Below are positions 49,667 through 64,000 of a stretch of 64,000 nt of DNA, piece by piece. The DNA is taken from the NCBI RefSeq assembly GCF_000220395.1, contig NW_004085919.1:62001-126000 (forward strand), in the 5' to 3' direction. The stretch comes from Ichthyophthirius multifiliis (lineage: Eukaryota; Ciliophora; Oligohymenophorea; Hymenostomatida). Both the position numbers and the translations under genes were made by a program. Every line of letters begins with the position of its first letter. Positions within the stretch are counted from its first letter, which is position 1. The notes below the pieces were generated by a model. It was given only the letters and a program-made list of their open reading frames with translations. It did not search any database and was not told where the DNA came from.

Positions 49667-51377
49667 TAAATTTTCTATTTCTCCCGCTACTACTACAAAA
49701 TAGTCTCCAACTTTTACAAAATCGCCTTTTTTGCATTCTTAAATCACTTTTCTTACTAATTCCTAACTTCCACTTAGTGAATTAAACACTCTAGTACTAA
49801 CAGAGGATAGATAATTAATATATCTTGCCAATTTTTTACATGAAGTAATAACAATAATAGGACAAGGAGGCCTTAATTTTGATAATTTAAGTGCAGTATT
49901 TCCAGTCGAGCTAAATACTACTATTAAACTGGCTTATATATTATAAGATGCTTCAAGAGCTGAATATACAACTGTATTAGTTATTTAAGAGTGCTTAAAA
50001 AAGTCTAAATTTCCTTTATTTTTTTTTCTTCTTTATTTTTCAAAATTTAATTAGCTTCAGTTTCTATACAGATTCTAGATAAAGTTTCTATTGCCTAAAC
50101 TGGAAAATTCCCAAAAGCAGTCTCGGATGACAATATAATATTATCTACACACTCACTTACTAAATTGAAAATCTCTCCAACTTCACAAGTCATAGGTAAT
50201 AGTGAAGAAACCATACACTCTAAGATATTACAAGAAACCATCACTATTTTTCTCTATTAAATACATTTCTGAAACATTTCTTTCTGTATATAGTGTAATT
50301 TTTCAACAGGGATTTATACAGTCAAATATCCTCGAGCTATTATTAAAGCATCGGCCTCTTTTATGATTTCATCAAAGTTTTTTACGGCAGCTTAGTTCTA
50401 TATTTTAGCTATTAATTTAATATTTTTATCGTTTAGTAGTTCTCGAGCGTATTTTAAATCATCACTGTTTTCTACGTTGGCAATACAAATACAGTCAATG
50501 TCGTTTTGTAGGGCTATTTTAATATCTTCTTTGTCTTTTTACTATATGAGATCGTTTTCTTCTTCTGTATTATTATCCTCTTCTTCGTTTGGGTTTGTGT
50601 TTTTTTAAATAAAAATTGGTTTATAGCTTTTTAAAAAACAATCACCGTCTACTTTACATACTATAACATCATAGATTTAAGGCTTTTTTTCACCATTTTT
50701 ATTTTAAGTAGTGTAAATTTTCTGCTTTTTTTTAAATTTTCCGTTTAAATATTGAATTTCATTTGGGAAATTCTCCTTTAAATAATTCAATGTGTCACTA
50801 CTTTTCTCAAGCTTTATTACTGTTAACGATACTAGTCCATAATCAATTATTATTTTTGAGTTTATTACTAAATTTCTCTTTATATTTAATTAATCTATAC
50901 TACATATATATTAATCACCTAATATATCTTTTTTTAATATTAATCTATATTCTTAATCCTAATTTATATTTGTATATATATATATATACATAATATTTCT
51001 TAATTTGTTTTTACTTTTTTTAAAAATATCTATGCTTATTGTAAAAAGCCTATTCTAGCTAAATTGCTTTTTAAAACACATGTAATAGGAATAAAAGTAT
51101 TAAATTCTTCTTCTAATTAATTTCTCCATAAAGAAATTTATGTAATAAATTATTTATGACAATAAGACATATTAATTAAAAAAGAATTGACTCCTGATTT
51201 ATATAAAGCCTTAATTTAATCATATGTAGTATATCTATCCTAACTTACAGTTGCTATTATTTTTGTTCGACGAGTTCTGACTATTTTCTTTTTTATATTG
51301 TCGTAGTATTCATTTTCAAATTCTAATAATTCATTTCTTAGTTTTATTTTGTTTTTTTTATTCTTTTCGTCACTCAT
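49625..51377 (-). CDS. Pyruvate-kinase-like protein, probably catalytically dead
   Basis: Full-length pyruvate kinase fold of about 565 aa. Collinear segments: RRTKIIATVSQDRYTTYDQI (usually RKTKIVCTIGP), VNSFLINMSYCH (usually VARLNFSHG), a B domain (INSKIIIDYGLVSLTV), IKLIAKIQNQAAVKNFDEI (SKIENHEGV), ADALIIARGYLTVQIPVEKL (ARGDLGVEIP), KIVMVSCNILECM (ATQMLESM), DNIILSSETAFGNFP (LSGETAKGDYP) and a C-terminal domain ending ENLSGTINNVKIM. Metal and substrate residues are replaced: E to Q in KIEN, D to Y in ARGD, Arg of RLNFSHG to Leu, and the DTKGPEIR region is lost, while the lysine of SKIE stays. One intron, 50959-51014 (56 nt). One missing A near 50030 shifts the frame before the C-terminal domain, which otherwise matches. 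Likely a pseudoenzyme paralogue. Confidence 0.9.
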
Positions 51378-51570
51378 GTATATTTTATTATTATTAACTT
51401 GAATATATAATTAAATATATAATTAAATATATATATATATATATATATATAAATATAATATATATATATATAATTTATGTTATTTAATATTAATAATATT
51501 AATTTATATATTATTTTTTAAAACATATTTAATTTATAATAATACTTAAATAAACACTACTTATATATAA

Positions 51571-53667
51571 TCAATTTTAATGCAAATTTAATTTGCCTTT
51601 AAATTATATGATATTAAAACCTTCATTAAATTGTTATTTATTTTATTCAATATTTTTATAATTAAAGCTTGATTAATTTTTCTAATGTTATTTTTTATAT
51701 ACTTCAATTTTAATTGGCTATTTATTATTATTATTATTAATATTATTATTAATATTATTATTAATACTATTTTAATTTTATGATAAATTAACTGGAATTG
51801 TGAATTTACTATAAACTTCCTTTAACATTTATTCTTCTATTATTTTTTATTCATTTTTTTATTCAAAAACTTCCTTAAAAATTTATCTTGAAAACTCACT
51901 CCAAAATCTTATATGTACTTCTTTTTACTAAACATGCTAAATTCTTGTTTAAAACTGTATTTTAATATAATCATCCTCCGCATTATTTTTTATTATGATT
52001 TAGTTTCTTGAAATAAGGTCACTTTCATCATCCTAATCTTTTATTTTCAATAAAAAGCTGACTAAAGGAGTTTCTTCATTTGAGAATTTCACTCTAAAAA
52101 ATCTTTTTATGTTAATCCTTTTAAATTTGAAACATTTATTTATACTCTCATATAAATTATTAGAATAAAGCTATTACATATAAGCTATTTTATGGTAAAT
52201 TAAATCCTATTCTTTCGTCAAATTCCTCATTTTTCTACAACTTTCATACATTTTATACGTATTCAATATTGAACCTAAATTCTTCCTTTAAACATTCATC
52301 ATATTTGCCTATTCTTGAACTAAAATAACCTCGTGTGGGTATTCTTTATCATAACAAAGTATAAATAATTGATTATCTTCGTAAACAGTAAAAAACTACT
52401 AACTAATATTGTCTTATTCTTCCTAAATCTACTAATAATTTTATGTATTAAATATTGAATAATACATTAAAGATAATAAAGGATCATTTTTTCCTATTTT
52501 ATTATGTAGAAAATCATTTAAAATCTTAAAGATATTTTCTGCCACGAATATATTTTAGAAAATAATATAAAAACTCATTTCTTTATAATTTTTATTATTA
52601 AAGTAATTATTTTATGTCATTTAGATTATAAACCTTAATTATAATTTCGAAAACCCCAAAAAAACTTATTAAACGAAAAAAAAACTCTCATTTAAAAAAT
52701 CAAATGAAAACTTACATTCTATCTTTATTTTCTCCACACAAAGGCTTCCATATACACAAAAATTACATTTTTTTGCATTTTATATCTAAACAATATAAAT
52801 ACCTTTATCAGTTAATAAAAAAAACTTCTTTTCGTATATTTCAGCTTCCTCTTTTCGCATAAAAATAGGCGAAAATTCTAATAAAATTTCTTGTTTATTC
52901 TTACTTAGACATTCATTTGAAAAATGCAAAAATTCTAAAATAGAAAAAGCTAAATTTGAATTTTTCCAACTCTTTAAATATGTATTTATATAACAAAAAT
53001 GTGCATTTTTATAATTATTTTCGCCTTTTGGTTTCTATATATTATCTATTTCATGCATATTTAATTAGCTTAGTAATTTATATATGTTTTAGGGCTACAG
53101 TGAAGTAAAATGTCCCCAAAATTAAATAAAACTGAAATGAATTTACAACATTTAAGTAGTTTTATATCCTTTTTAATCATTTACTTTATCATTAATGTAT
53201 AATTGGCTTAATTTGTTAATTAAATTAATATTAAAAAAGTCACTAATTATCTTAACAATAACATTTTTGTACCCATAGAAATTAATTCCAGGATGCTCTC
53301 TTTATATAGGTTAATAAGGAATATCATCTAATTGAATATAACTAATTTATTTTAAAATCAAATGTAATGTTTTAGATATTTACTGTAATAAAACCATATC
53401 TTAAAAAGTGCTTCTTTTTATTTTTAACATTCTTTTATATAATATATTAATCATTTCTTCTACAGAACCAAATATTAATTAATATAAAAAAAACGATTAT
53501 TGTTAATTTCCAAATCCTTAATAAATACTATTATTGTTATTATTTACATTTTACATTTATTTTTATTTATTGGGACCTATTTCAGGAACAAATTTATCTA
53601 GTTTAATATATATAGAAATATATTAATAATTATATATATAAATAGATATAAAGATATATATATATAA

Positions 53668-53703
<36 letters not shown>

Positions 53704-56700
53704 ATTTATATATATATATATATATATTTATTTATTTATGTTTATCTATATATATATTATATTTTTAAACTTTTTTTTTGCTTTATTAATTTATGAGATA
53801 TTATAAGGAATTTTTATCCTACATTACATAACGTATATTCTACACTTTAACATAGTTTTTTTATTTTTTCGAAGTTTATTTTATTACTTAATTATTAAAT
53901 TATTTCTAATTTTATTTATTAAGAAGGCGCATTTACTATTGAAAAATAAATAGTTTTAAGAAAAGCGGATATAATAATCGAATTTTAGTTTATTTGAATT
54001 TTTTAATTAATAAAAGATATATTAATATCTTTTTTTTGAATAAAAAGATTAAAAATATCCTCATCATTTATATTTTCTAGTTAATTATTTAAAAAAATAT
54101 TCTCAAAAACAAACTATTCATGTTCATAATCATTATCAAAAAACTAATAATTAATAATTTTTTTAATTTCTTTGTCAATCAATACATGTTTTTCTCCCAT
54201 AAATAAAATTTCACATATTTATTAAGAAAACTCTTTTTTTTAATTTTTCCCATTTTTTTCTTAAATAATCCTTTCTTTTTCATTTAAACTCTATTTTTAT
54301 AAAATCACATATTCATCTATTTAATCTATAAAAATATTAATTTTTTCCGAATTAAGAAAATTAAGTATTCTCGTTAAACCCTATTATTAAGAAAATAAAT
54401 TATGTTAAATCGTATAAAAGTTTTCTAATTAAGCATCAATATTGTCATTTTTATTATTTTTCTTCTTTTTTTTCATCCCAGGCATCCAAGGGAGGATTTC
54501 TAACTTTATTTAATGTGCGTGTTTCTTACTAAACTAATTATAAATACTTTAAAAGCTCTTAATTTCATTTTCATTATAAGTATTGTCTAATAAAAATCTT
54601 TAAAGACTACTAAATTTATTATCTTTCCCATAACGATCTATTTTAGTTTTTGACTTTATATAATTATTATCTATACTCTAATTCTTTTTATATTTCTTAT
54701 CTTCTAATTCTTAAATAAGAATCTCGGTACATTAATAAATACTATCCTATTAATCTTTTTATTATAATTCAACTTTTAAATTTTGATTATCCTTTTATAA
54801 TTATTTTATTTCTTTCAATAATTAATTCTCATCTTTTAAAATACTATTATTATTTTGAAAAACATCATTTTTTTCCATATTTGCATCTTCACTTAAATTT
54901 TCGTATAATTAAATACCTTCTAAGCATTCCGAAATTTTACTTATTAATCTAAAAGTTTACATAGAAAATGTTTTTAGTAATATTTTTCCTTCGAAACACT
55001 ATAATATATATTCAATATTCTAACATATGCTTTCTATATATATTGGATATTAATTATCCTCGAATAATAACTATTCTTTTTACATACACTACTTTACTTT
55101 ATTTAAATATTCCACTAATTGAAGAATTTCACGTACTTGTCCGTTTCTTAAAAGCTTTTATAGTAAAAATACACACACAAAACATAAATCAGTCTAATTT
55201 TTTAATTCAGCTGGAGATATTGTTTATTAATTATTATATATTGTAGAATTTAAACTAATTTTTTGTATTAATTTATTATTTAAATTTTTATTTTTTACAT
55301 GCTTATTGTATATTAAATTAATATCGCAGCATTACTTCCTCCATTTGTAAATAAGTCAGCCTATTTTTAATCTACCATAGAATAATATCTACAAAATATT
55401 AATAAAATATAAGATATATCTTATTCATTTTATTTATCTTATTATTAAATGTACAAATCCTTAAGTGAATCTAACAGAATATCTAAGTCTTAATACGTCC
55501 ATAATACTTAATTAGTATTATTTTCTTAAAATAAAGGCAAAGAAAGGAATTATCTTGCCACTTATACTGTAATAATGGGCAATTTAACATGTAAAAGATT
55601 AAGTAAAGCCTATTTTCTATTATTTGAATTGAGTGTATTAATGACTGTTTTTTTGAGATTTTTAATCTGTTTACTTTTTGGATTATTATTTTAGAATTTA
55701 TAATTATTAGATATTCTAAAAATATTCGAATTTTCATCTTTATAGAATAAATTAAATAAATCCAAAATATCATACATACACTCCAATACTGATGTATTAT
55801 TTTACATTTTATCTAAATACAAATTCGATGCATATTATAAATTTTAAACATAATATTTATTAAAGTCATCATTTTCTAAATAAAGTTAACCCAAAAGGAT
55901 TAAATTCTCATAACTTTTACTATTAAAATGCAAATAATCTAAAAAATATACACAATAATTTATCTATTATAAAAAAGCGTCTAATTCTTCAAAACTACTG
56001 AAAGTGAAATAAATTAACTTATATTTAATATATTTACATAGTCCACTTAATATTAAACAATCGTTATTATTTTTCACGAATAAACTTGTTACTTTTTTAA
56101 ATAAGTTCTTGTTTTCTCCCGCCTAAGATATTATTGCTGAAAAAGACCCAGCTGTTTTTATTAATTAATTGAAATAAAAAACTTTAGAAATGAGTTTTTC
56201 CCTATTAAAGTTTTTCTCAGCAATATCTTATTATTCTGCAATATTATTTATTTATTAAGCAAGTCCTTTTTCAGGCATATCATAAAACTAACTAATTAAA
56301 TTATTTAATTATTAATTTATATGGTTAAGTACATATAATTATAACTCATCAACTTCTTTTTCCCCAATAACATTAATTAAATTAAGTTTGCGAATATTTT
56401 ACAAAATTTTATTTTTTCTTATTTCTTAATTTTATGTATATTTTTGTTCTTTTACAGTTTAAATTTCTCGAATTTCTTTTTGTGATTATAGTTATATATT
56501 TAATTTTTCTATCAAAGATAATATAACCATTTAAAACTCTAAAAATTCAACATATGTTTCTTTTTTTAATTATATTTCTAAATGAATCACTTCCGAATTT
56601 AAATTTTTAAAAAATTCCTTATAAATAGTATATAGATGTACCCTATCAATATGACTAGAAAAAAGCTAACAAAAATGAGTATTATTTAAACATAATTCTA

Positions 56701-57908
56701 TTAACCTTATATATATATATATATAATAAAAAAAAAAATATAAATAATAAATAAATATAAATTACCTTAAAACATTAAATGCTTTCATAAATTATTAAGT
56801 AAATTTATTTTAATTATCTTTTTTCTTTTTTTATTCAATATTATCTGTATTTAATTCATCATATTATTTTTCAGATGAATGTGAAGAATTTGAACTTGAA
56901 TTGGATTTATTATCTTTTTCAATAGAAATATTTTTCTCAATTTCATAATTTTCCTAATAAATATTAAGATAATTTTATTGACTAATAAAAATACTTATCT
57001 GTAAATATTTATTTTTAATATAAACAATAATATAAAAAAAAAAAAATATAAAATATATTAAAAATTAGAATGATTTATATAATAATATATAAATAATAAT
57101 ATATATATTACATATATAAATATACATATATATATATATATATATAAATATATTTATTCTTTTTTTTTAATTTTTTATATATATTTTTTTTTTTTTTAAT
57201 TTTACTTAATATAACCATTCATGCATTAATACTAAAATTTCATCATCATAAACAAAAATATAAGCAATTTCTGGCATATCTAGGAAAGAAATAATTCCTT
57301 ATATTTGAACTTTCTTAAAGCTATGTCCAATTTTTAACTTTAATATTTTAAATAATGACTTCCAATATAGATTTTTCAATAAGTTCTTTTGTACTTTTAT
57401 TGCTATTTTATAACATTCTCTTCAGTGTATTTATACAACGTAATCCTAAACTTTATATCTCTTAATTCTTTGGGTAATCAATGCATGATAAGTGTGCTAA
57501 AGACATTAATAATATTTTTTATATTTATGTATTGGTCTCTATTGCTATTACACAATTTTATACAAAATATTCCAAAACACAATCCTATATTTTTTTATTA
57601 ATAAATGTATTTTATTATATATATATATATATATTATTTTTAAATATTTTGTCTACTATAACTTATTCCTTCAAAGCTAATTAAAATTAATTTTTCCATA
57701 CTTATTCACCAGCACCTAAAATTTCTACACATAATTCACATAATTCTGAGGCATAATTTGATATACGAATTCCACCTACTATACATAATTCACTTAGTTT
57801 AGCTAATTTATGGACATAAGCGGTTTTATAGGCATAAATATTTACTTGATTTTTTATTACTTGCTTTTTGACGTTTTCTAATTATTTCAAAGCTATTTCT
57901 TTGAACAT
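51571..57908 (-). CDS. Very large protein of unknown family (may be two genes)
   Basis: Coding signal is continuous on the minus strand across about 6.3 kb, with AT-rich introns (about 53615-53770, 56700-56765, 57005-57190, 57600-57670). From MFKEIALKQLENVKKQVIKN the N-terminal part is helical, armadillo-like (LCIVGGIRISNYASELCELC; SLAHLSCIDYPKNQEIQSLG). A middle region has EKEVDELQLYVLNHI and YDMPEKGLAQQINNIAEQQD, then a coiled coil (ILKDENQLLKEIKQLQKDNQ) and KLEILPWMPGMKKKKK. The C-terminal about 670 residues (53556-51571) form one clean frame, with LLTDKGIYIVQIQ, FFTVYEDNQLFILCYDKEYP and an Asn run. No TGA is forced between the parts and the join near 53770 fits, so I report one gene, but two are possible. 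No kinase, BEACH, GTPase or motor motif seen. Confidence 0.5.
53620..53760. repeat. Dense ATATAT/TATATAAATA repeat cluster
   Basis: About 140 bp of AT dinucleotide and ATAAATA repeats, probably inside an intron of the large gene or between two genes. Confidence 0.75.
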
Positions 57909-58299
57909 TATTACTAAGTATATATAAAATTTATTCTAAAATATTAAAAATAATAATAATATTTTTTTGGAAATTTATATCAAATAAAGATTTATAAATA
58001 TTCAATATAATAAATATTAAATATTAACTAACTTTTTTAAAAAAAATTAATGAATATATATATATATAGATTATTAGTTTTTTAAAAAACTGAAAAATAT
58101 ATAAAAAAAAAAAGATGAAAAAAATTAATATACAAAAAAAAAAAAATATTAATAAAAATAAAACATATAATAAATAATAAATAGAAAATAAAAATAATAT
58201 TATTTATACCCGAAAAAAAAAAAAAAAAAAAAAAACTTTTCAATAATTTTTCTTTTTATAACTTTAATTTCGTACATTATTACTATTTCCTTTAGAACC
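57909..58299. other. Intergenic region with long poly-A
   Basis: A/T-rich DNA with a run of about 21 A at 58215-58235, between two minus-strand genes. Confidence 0.65.
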
Positions 58300-62477
<4,178 letters not shown>

Positions 62478-63509
62478 TCAGGTTCTTATTCTAAATTAAC
62501 ATCATAATCTTCATTAACTTATACTTTTTTTTTCTTCTTCGAAATATTTTTCTTTTTTTTCATAACTTTATCTTCTTTTTATATATCTACCTATTAAGCA
62601 TCTTATTAATATTCATTATAAACTTCTTAATCATCACCATCATCATTATTATTATTATTAATTTCTTAATTTTCTTTATTATTAGTTTTATCATTTTTAT
62701 TCTAAATACTATTAATAGGATTTTATGGACAATCTTTCTATGTATGATGTACATTTCCGCAAATAAAGCAACTTCCTCCTTTAAAATATAAACCTTTTTA
62801 ATTTTAATGGCAATCCCTGCTAATATGACCTTTTTTATTACAAACAAAGCAACTTGCGAATTTCAAAGTATCTCCTTTTCTTGGTTTTTTGCAATTTTTT
62901 AATATATGTTCATCCGATCCGCAATTATAACAGATACTTTTTTTTCTATATTTGATATAATTTAGGGACATTCAGAAACCTTATGTCCTATTTCTCTACA
63001 ATTTAAACATTATAGATTCTATTATTATCTTGATTCTTTTCTTTATTTACTTTTTATTTCATTCTATTATTTGCGCTTTTTATCAAGTTTTTTTAGGTCC
63101 TTTTATATTCATCTTATTCTTTTTTTTTTAATCAAAAGTAGGATCTTTTAAATATTTTTAGGGATTTTCTAAAGCTATTTCTGTTTATTTTAATTCGTAA
63201 AATACACGTTTTCTTCTATTTCGGTTTTCAGGACCTTATAATTCTTAGATTTTTTCCTTTAATTTATTATTTTTTCTTTTAACTAGTCGTATGTTAAATA
63301 AAATTGCTTAAAAACCAATTACTATTATTAAGATAATTATTATTTTTAATTTTTTTATCTTTTGTAATATTTTATTCTTATATTGAATTTAATTCTTCTT
63401 AAATTTTGATTTCATCTTATGATATTTAAGGAGATTCTTCTTAGTGTTTTTATAATTTTTACTTTTTACTATTAATATGAGTTAATTTTTATTTTAATTT
63501 TAGGCTCAT
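62478..63509 (-). CDS. ZCCHC9-like protein with four CCHC zinc knuckles
   Basis: Probably an RNA-binding, nucleolar protein (the role of the ZCCHC9/Air-type family). Four zinc knuckles in tandem with the ZCCHC9 spacing: CLNCREIGHKVSECP, CYNCGSDEHILKNC, CFVCNKKGHISRDC (followed by the characteristic QKGLYFKGGSC) and CFICGNVHHTQKDCP. The N-terminal half is basic (ENRNRRKRVFYELKQTEI; NPQKYLKDPTF), with a Lys-rich helix before the first knuckle. After the knuckles comes an Asn/Asp/Glu-rich linker and a Lys-rich, acidic-ended tail (KKKKNISKKKKKVQVNEDYD). About 340 aa. Several A runs in the N-terminal half need one extra base each (near 63240, 63115, 63010) to keep one frame. Confidence 0.88.
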
Positions 63510-64000
63510 TTTTTATATTTTAATTTGGGTTTATTTTTATATTTTTATTATTTTTAGTTTAATTCTTTTTTTAAAATAAATATAAAAATAAAAGATTTTA
63601 ATTTTGAAAAAAAATTTTTTAAAGTTAAATAAAATAATATATTATAAAATATATAATATATATATATATATAAATATATATTATGCTTTTAATATAATAT
63701 ATTTTTTTAAAATTTCTATTTTAAAATTTTATCTATTTTTAATATCGACTATTCTTTTTTACATTTTTTTTAATTTTATTTATAATTTATTTAACAATAA
63801 AATAAAAAATCTAATATTAATATATACATACATAATCATTTTAATTTTTTTAAAAAAAAATATTTTTATTTTATTATTTTTTTTTAATCAAAATAGAAAC
63901 AAAAAAATTATATAACTAATGTTTAAAGGTTTTTTTATATTTTATTTTAATTTTATTATATAAATTATAATAAATCTAAATATAAGCCTAGATGAAATAT
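63510..64000. other. A/T-rich sequence at the right edge
   Basis: Plus-strand open frames here are low-complexity Ile/Phe/Asn/Tyr strings and not credible genes. Nothing else seen. Confidence 0.55.

Noticed and set aside
54968-55246. Plus-strand open frame starting MFLVIFFLRNTIIY
   Set aside because: It is the antisense of a minus-strand coding region (coiled-coil part of the large gene).
55483-55773. Minus-strand frame MIFWIYLIYSIKMK...
   Set aside because: It is another frame of the large gene; the neighbouring frame (Asn/Gln/Ser-rich with TAA/TAG Gln) continues the upstream and downstream exons.
62587-62847. Minus-strand frame MFVIKKVILAGIAIK...
   Set aside because: It overlaps the zinc knuckles in the wrong frame; the CCHC motifs lie in another frame.
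63604-63915. Plus-strand frame MKKNFLKLNKIIYYK...
   Set aside because: Low-complexity Ile/Asn/Phe/Tyr string from A/T-rich DNA with TAA ends that are not stops in this code.

Overview
The window is nuclear (macronuclear-type) DNA of a ciliate. Conserved genes read through only if TAA and TAG are glutamine and TGA is the sole stop; citrate synthase, PP2C, VPS34, CDKL5-like kinase and kelch frames all carry dozens of in-frame TAA/TAG at Gln positions and end at TGA. Base composition is very A+T-rich (about 85% by eye), introns are small GT-AG introns made almost only of A and T (mostly 38-220 nt), and intergenic DNA is nearly pure A/T. This points to an oligohymenophorean ciliate of the Tetrahymena/Ichthyophthirius group; the extreme A+T would fit Ichthyophthirius, but that is an inference.

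Layout, left to right: type II citrate synthase (-), importin beta (-), a coding-like relic, a Q/N-rich protein (-), PP2C phosphatase (+), a degenerate protein kinase with a long C-terminal region (+), a CxxC protein (-), a leucine-rich-repeat protein with an N-terminal zinc motif (-), a type I membrane protein (+), the class III PI 3-kinase VPS34 (+), a kelch protein (-) head-to-head with a cNMP-binding-fold protein (+), a second coding-like relic, a LIN54-type CXC protein (-), a DHHC palmitoyltransferase (-), a coiled-coil protein (-), a HEATR6-like HEAT protein (-), a DNAJC16-like J/thioredoxin membrane protein (-), a charged protein (-), a coiled-coil protein ending next to a long TTATTG hexanucleotide array, a small membrane protein (-), a pyruvate-kinase-like protein whose catalytic residues are replaced (-), a very large unrecognised protein (-), a CDKL5-like kinase (-) and a ZCCHC9-like zinc-knuckle protein (-).

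The genes do not form an operon or a recognisable cassette: this is an ordinary eukaryotic housekeeping neighbourhood with genes on both strands. No rRNA, tRNA, CRISPR array, telomere or integrated virus was found.

Most worth a second look: the pyruvate-kinase pseudoenzyme, the kinase with PRD/DLG in place of HRD/DFG, the hexanucleotide array that lies in the glutamine frame just past a stop, the two coding-like relics (one G-rich, Tim17/TMEM135-like), and repeated single-base deficits at homopolymers, which look like assembly undercalls and should be corrected before any gene here is called broken.
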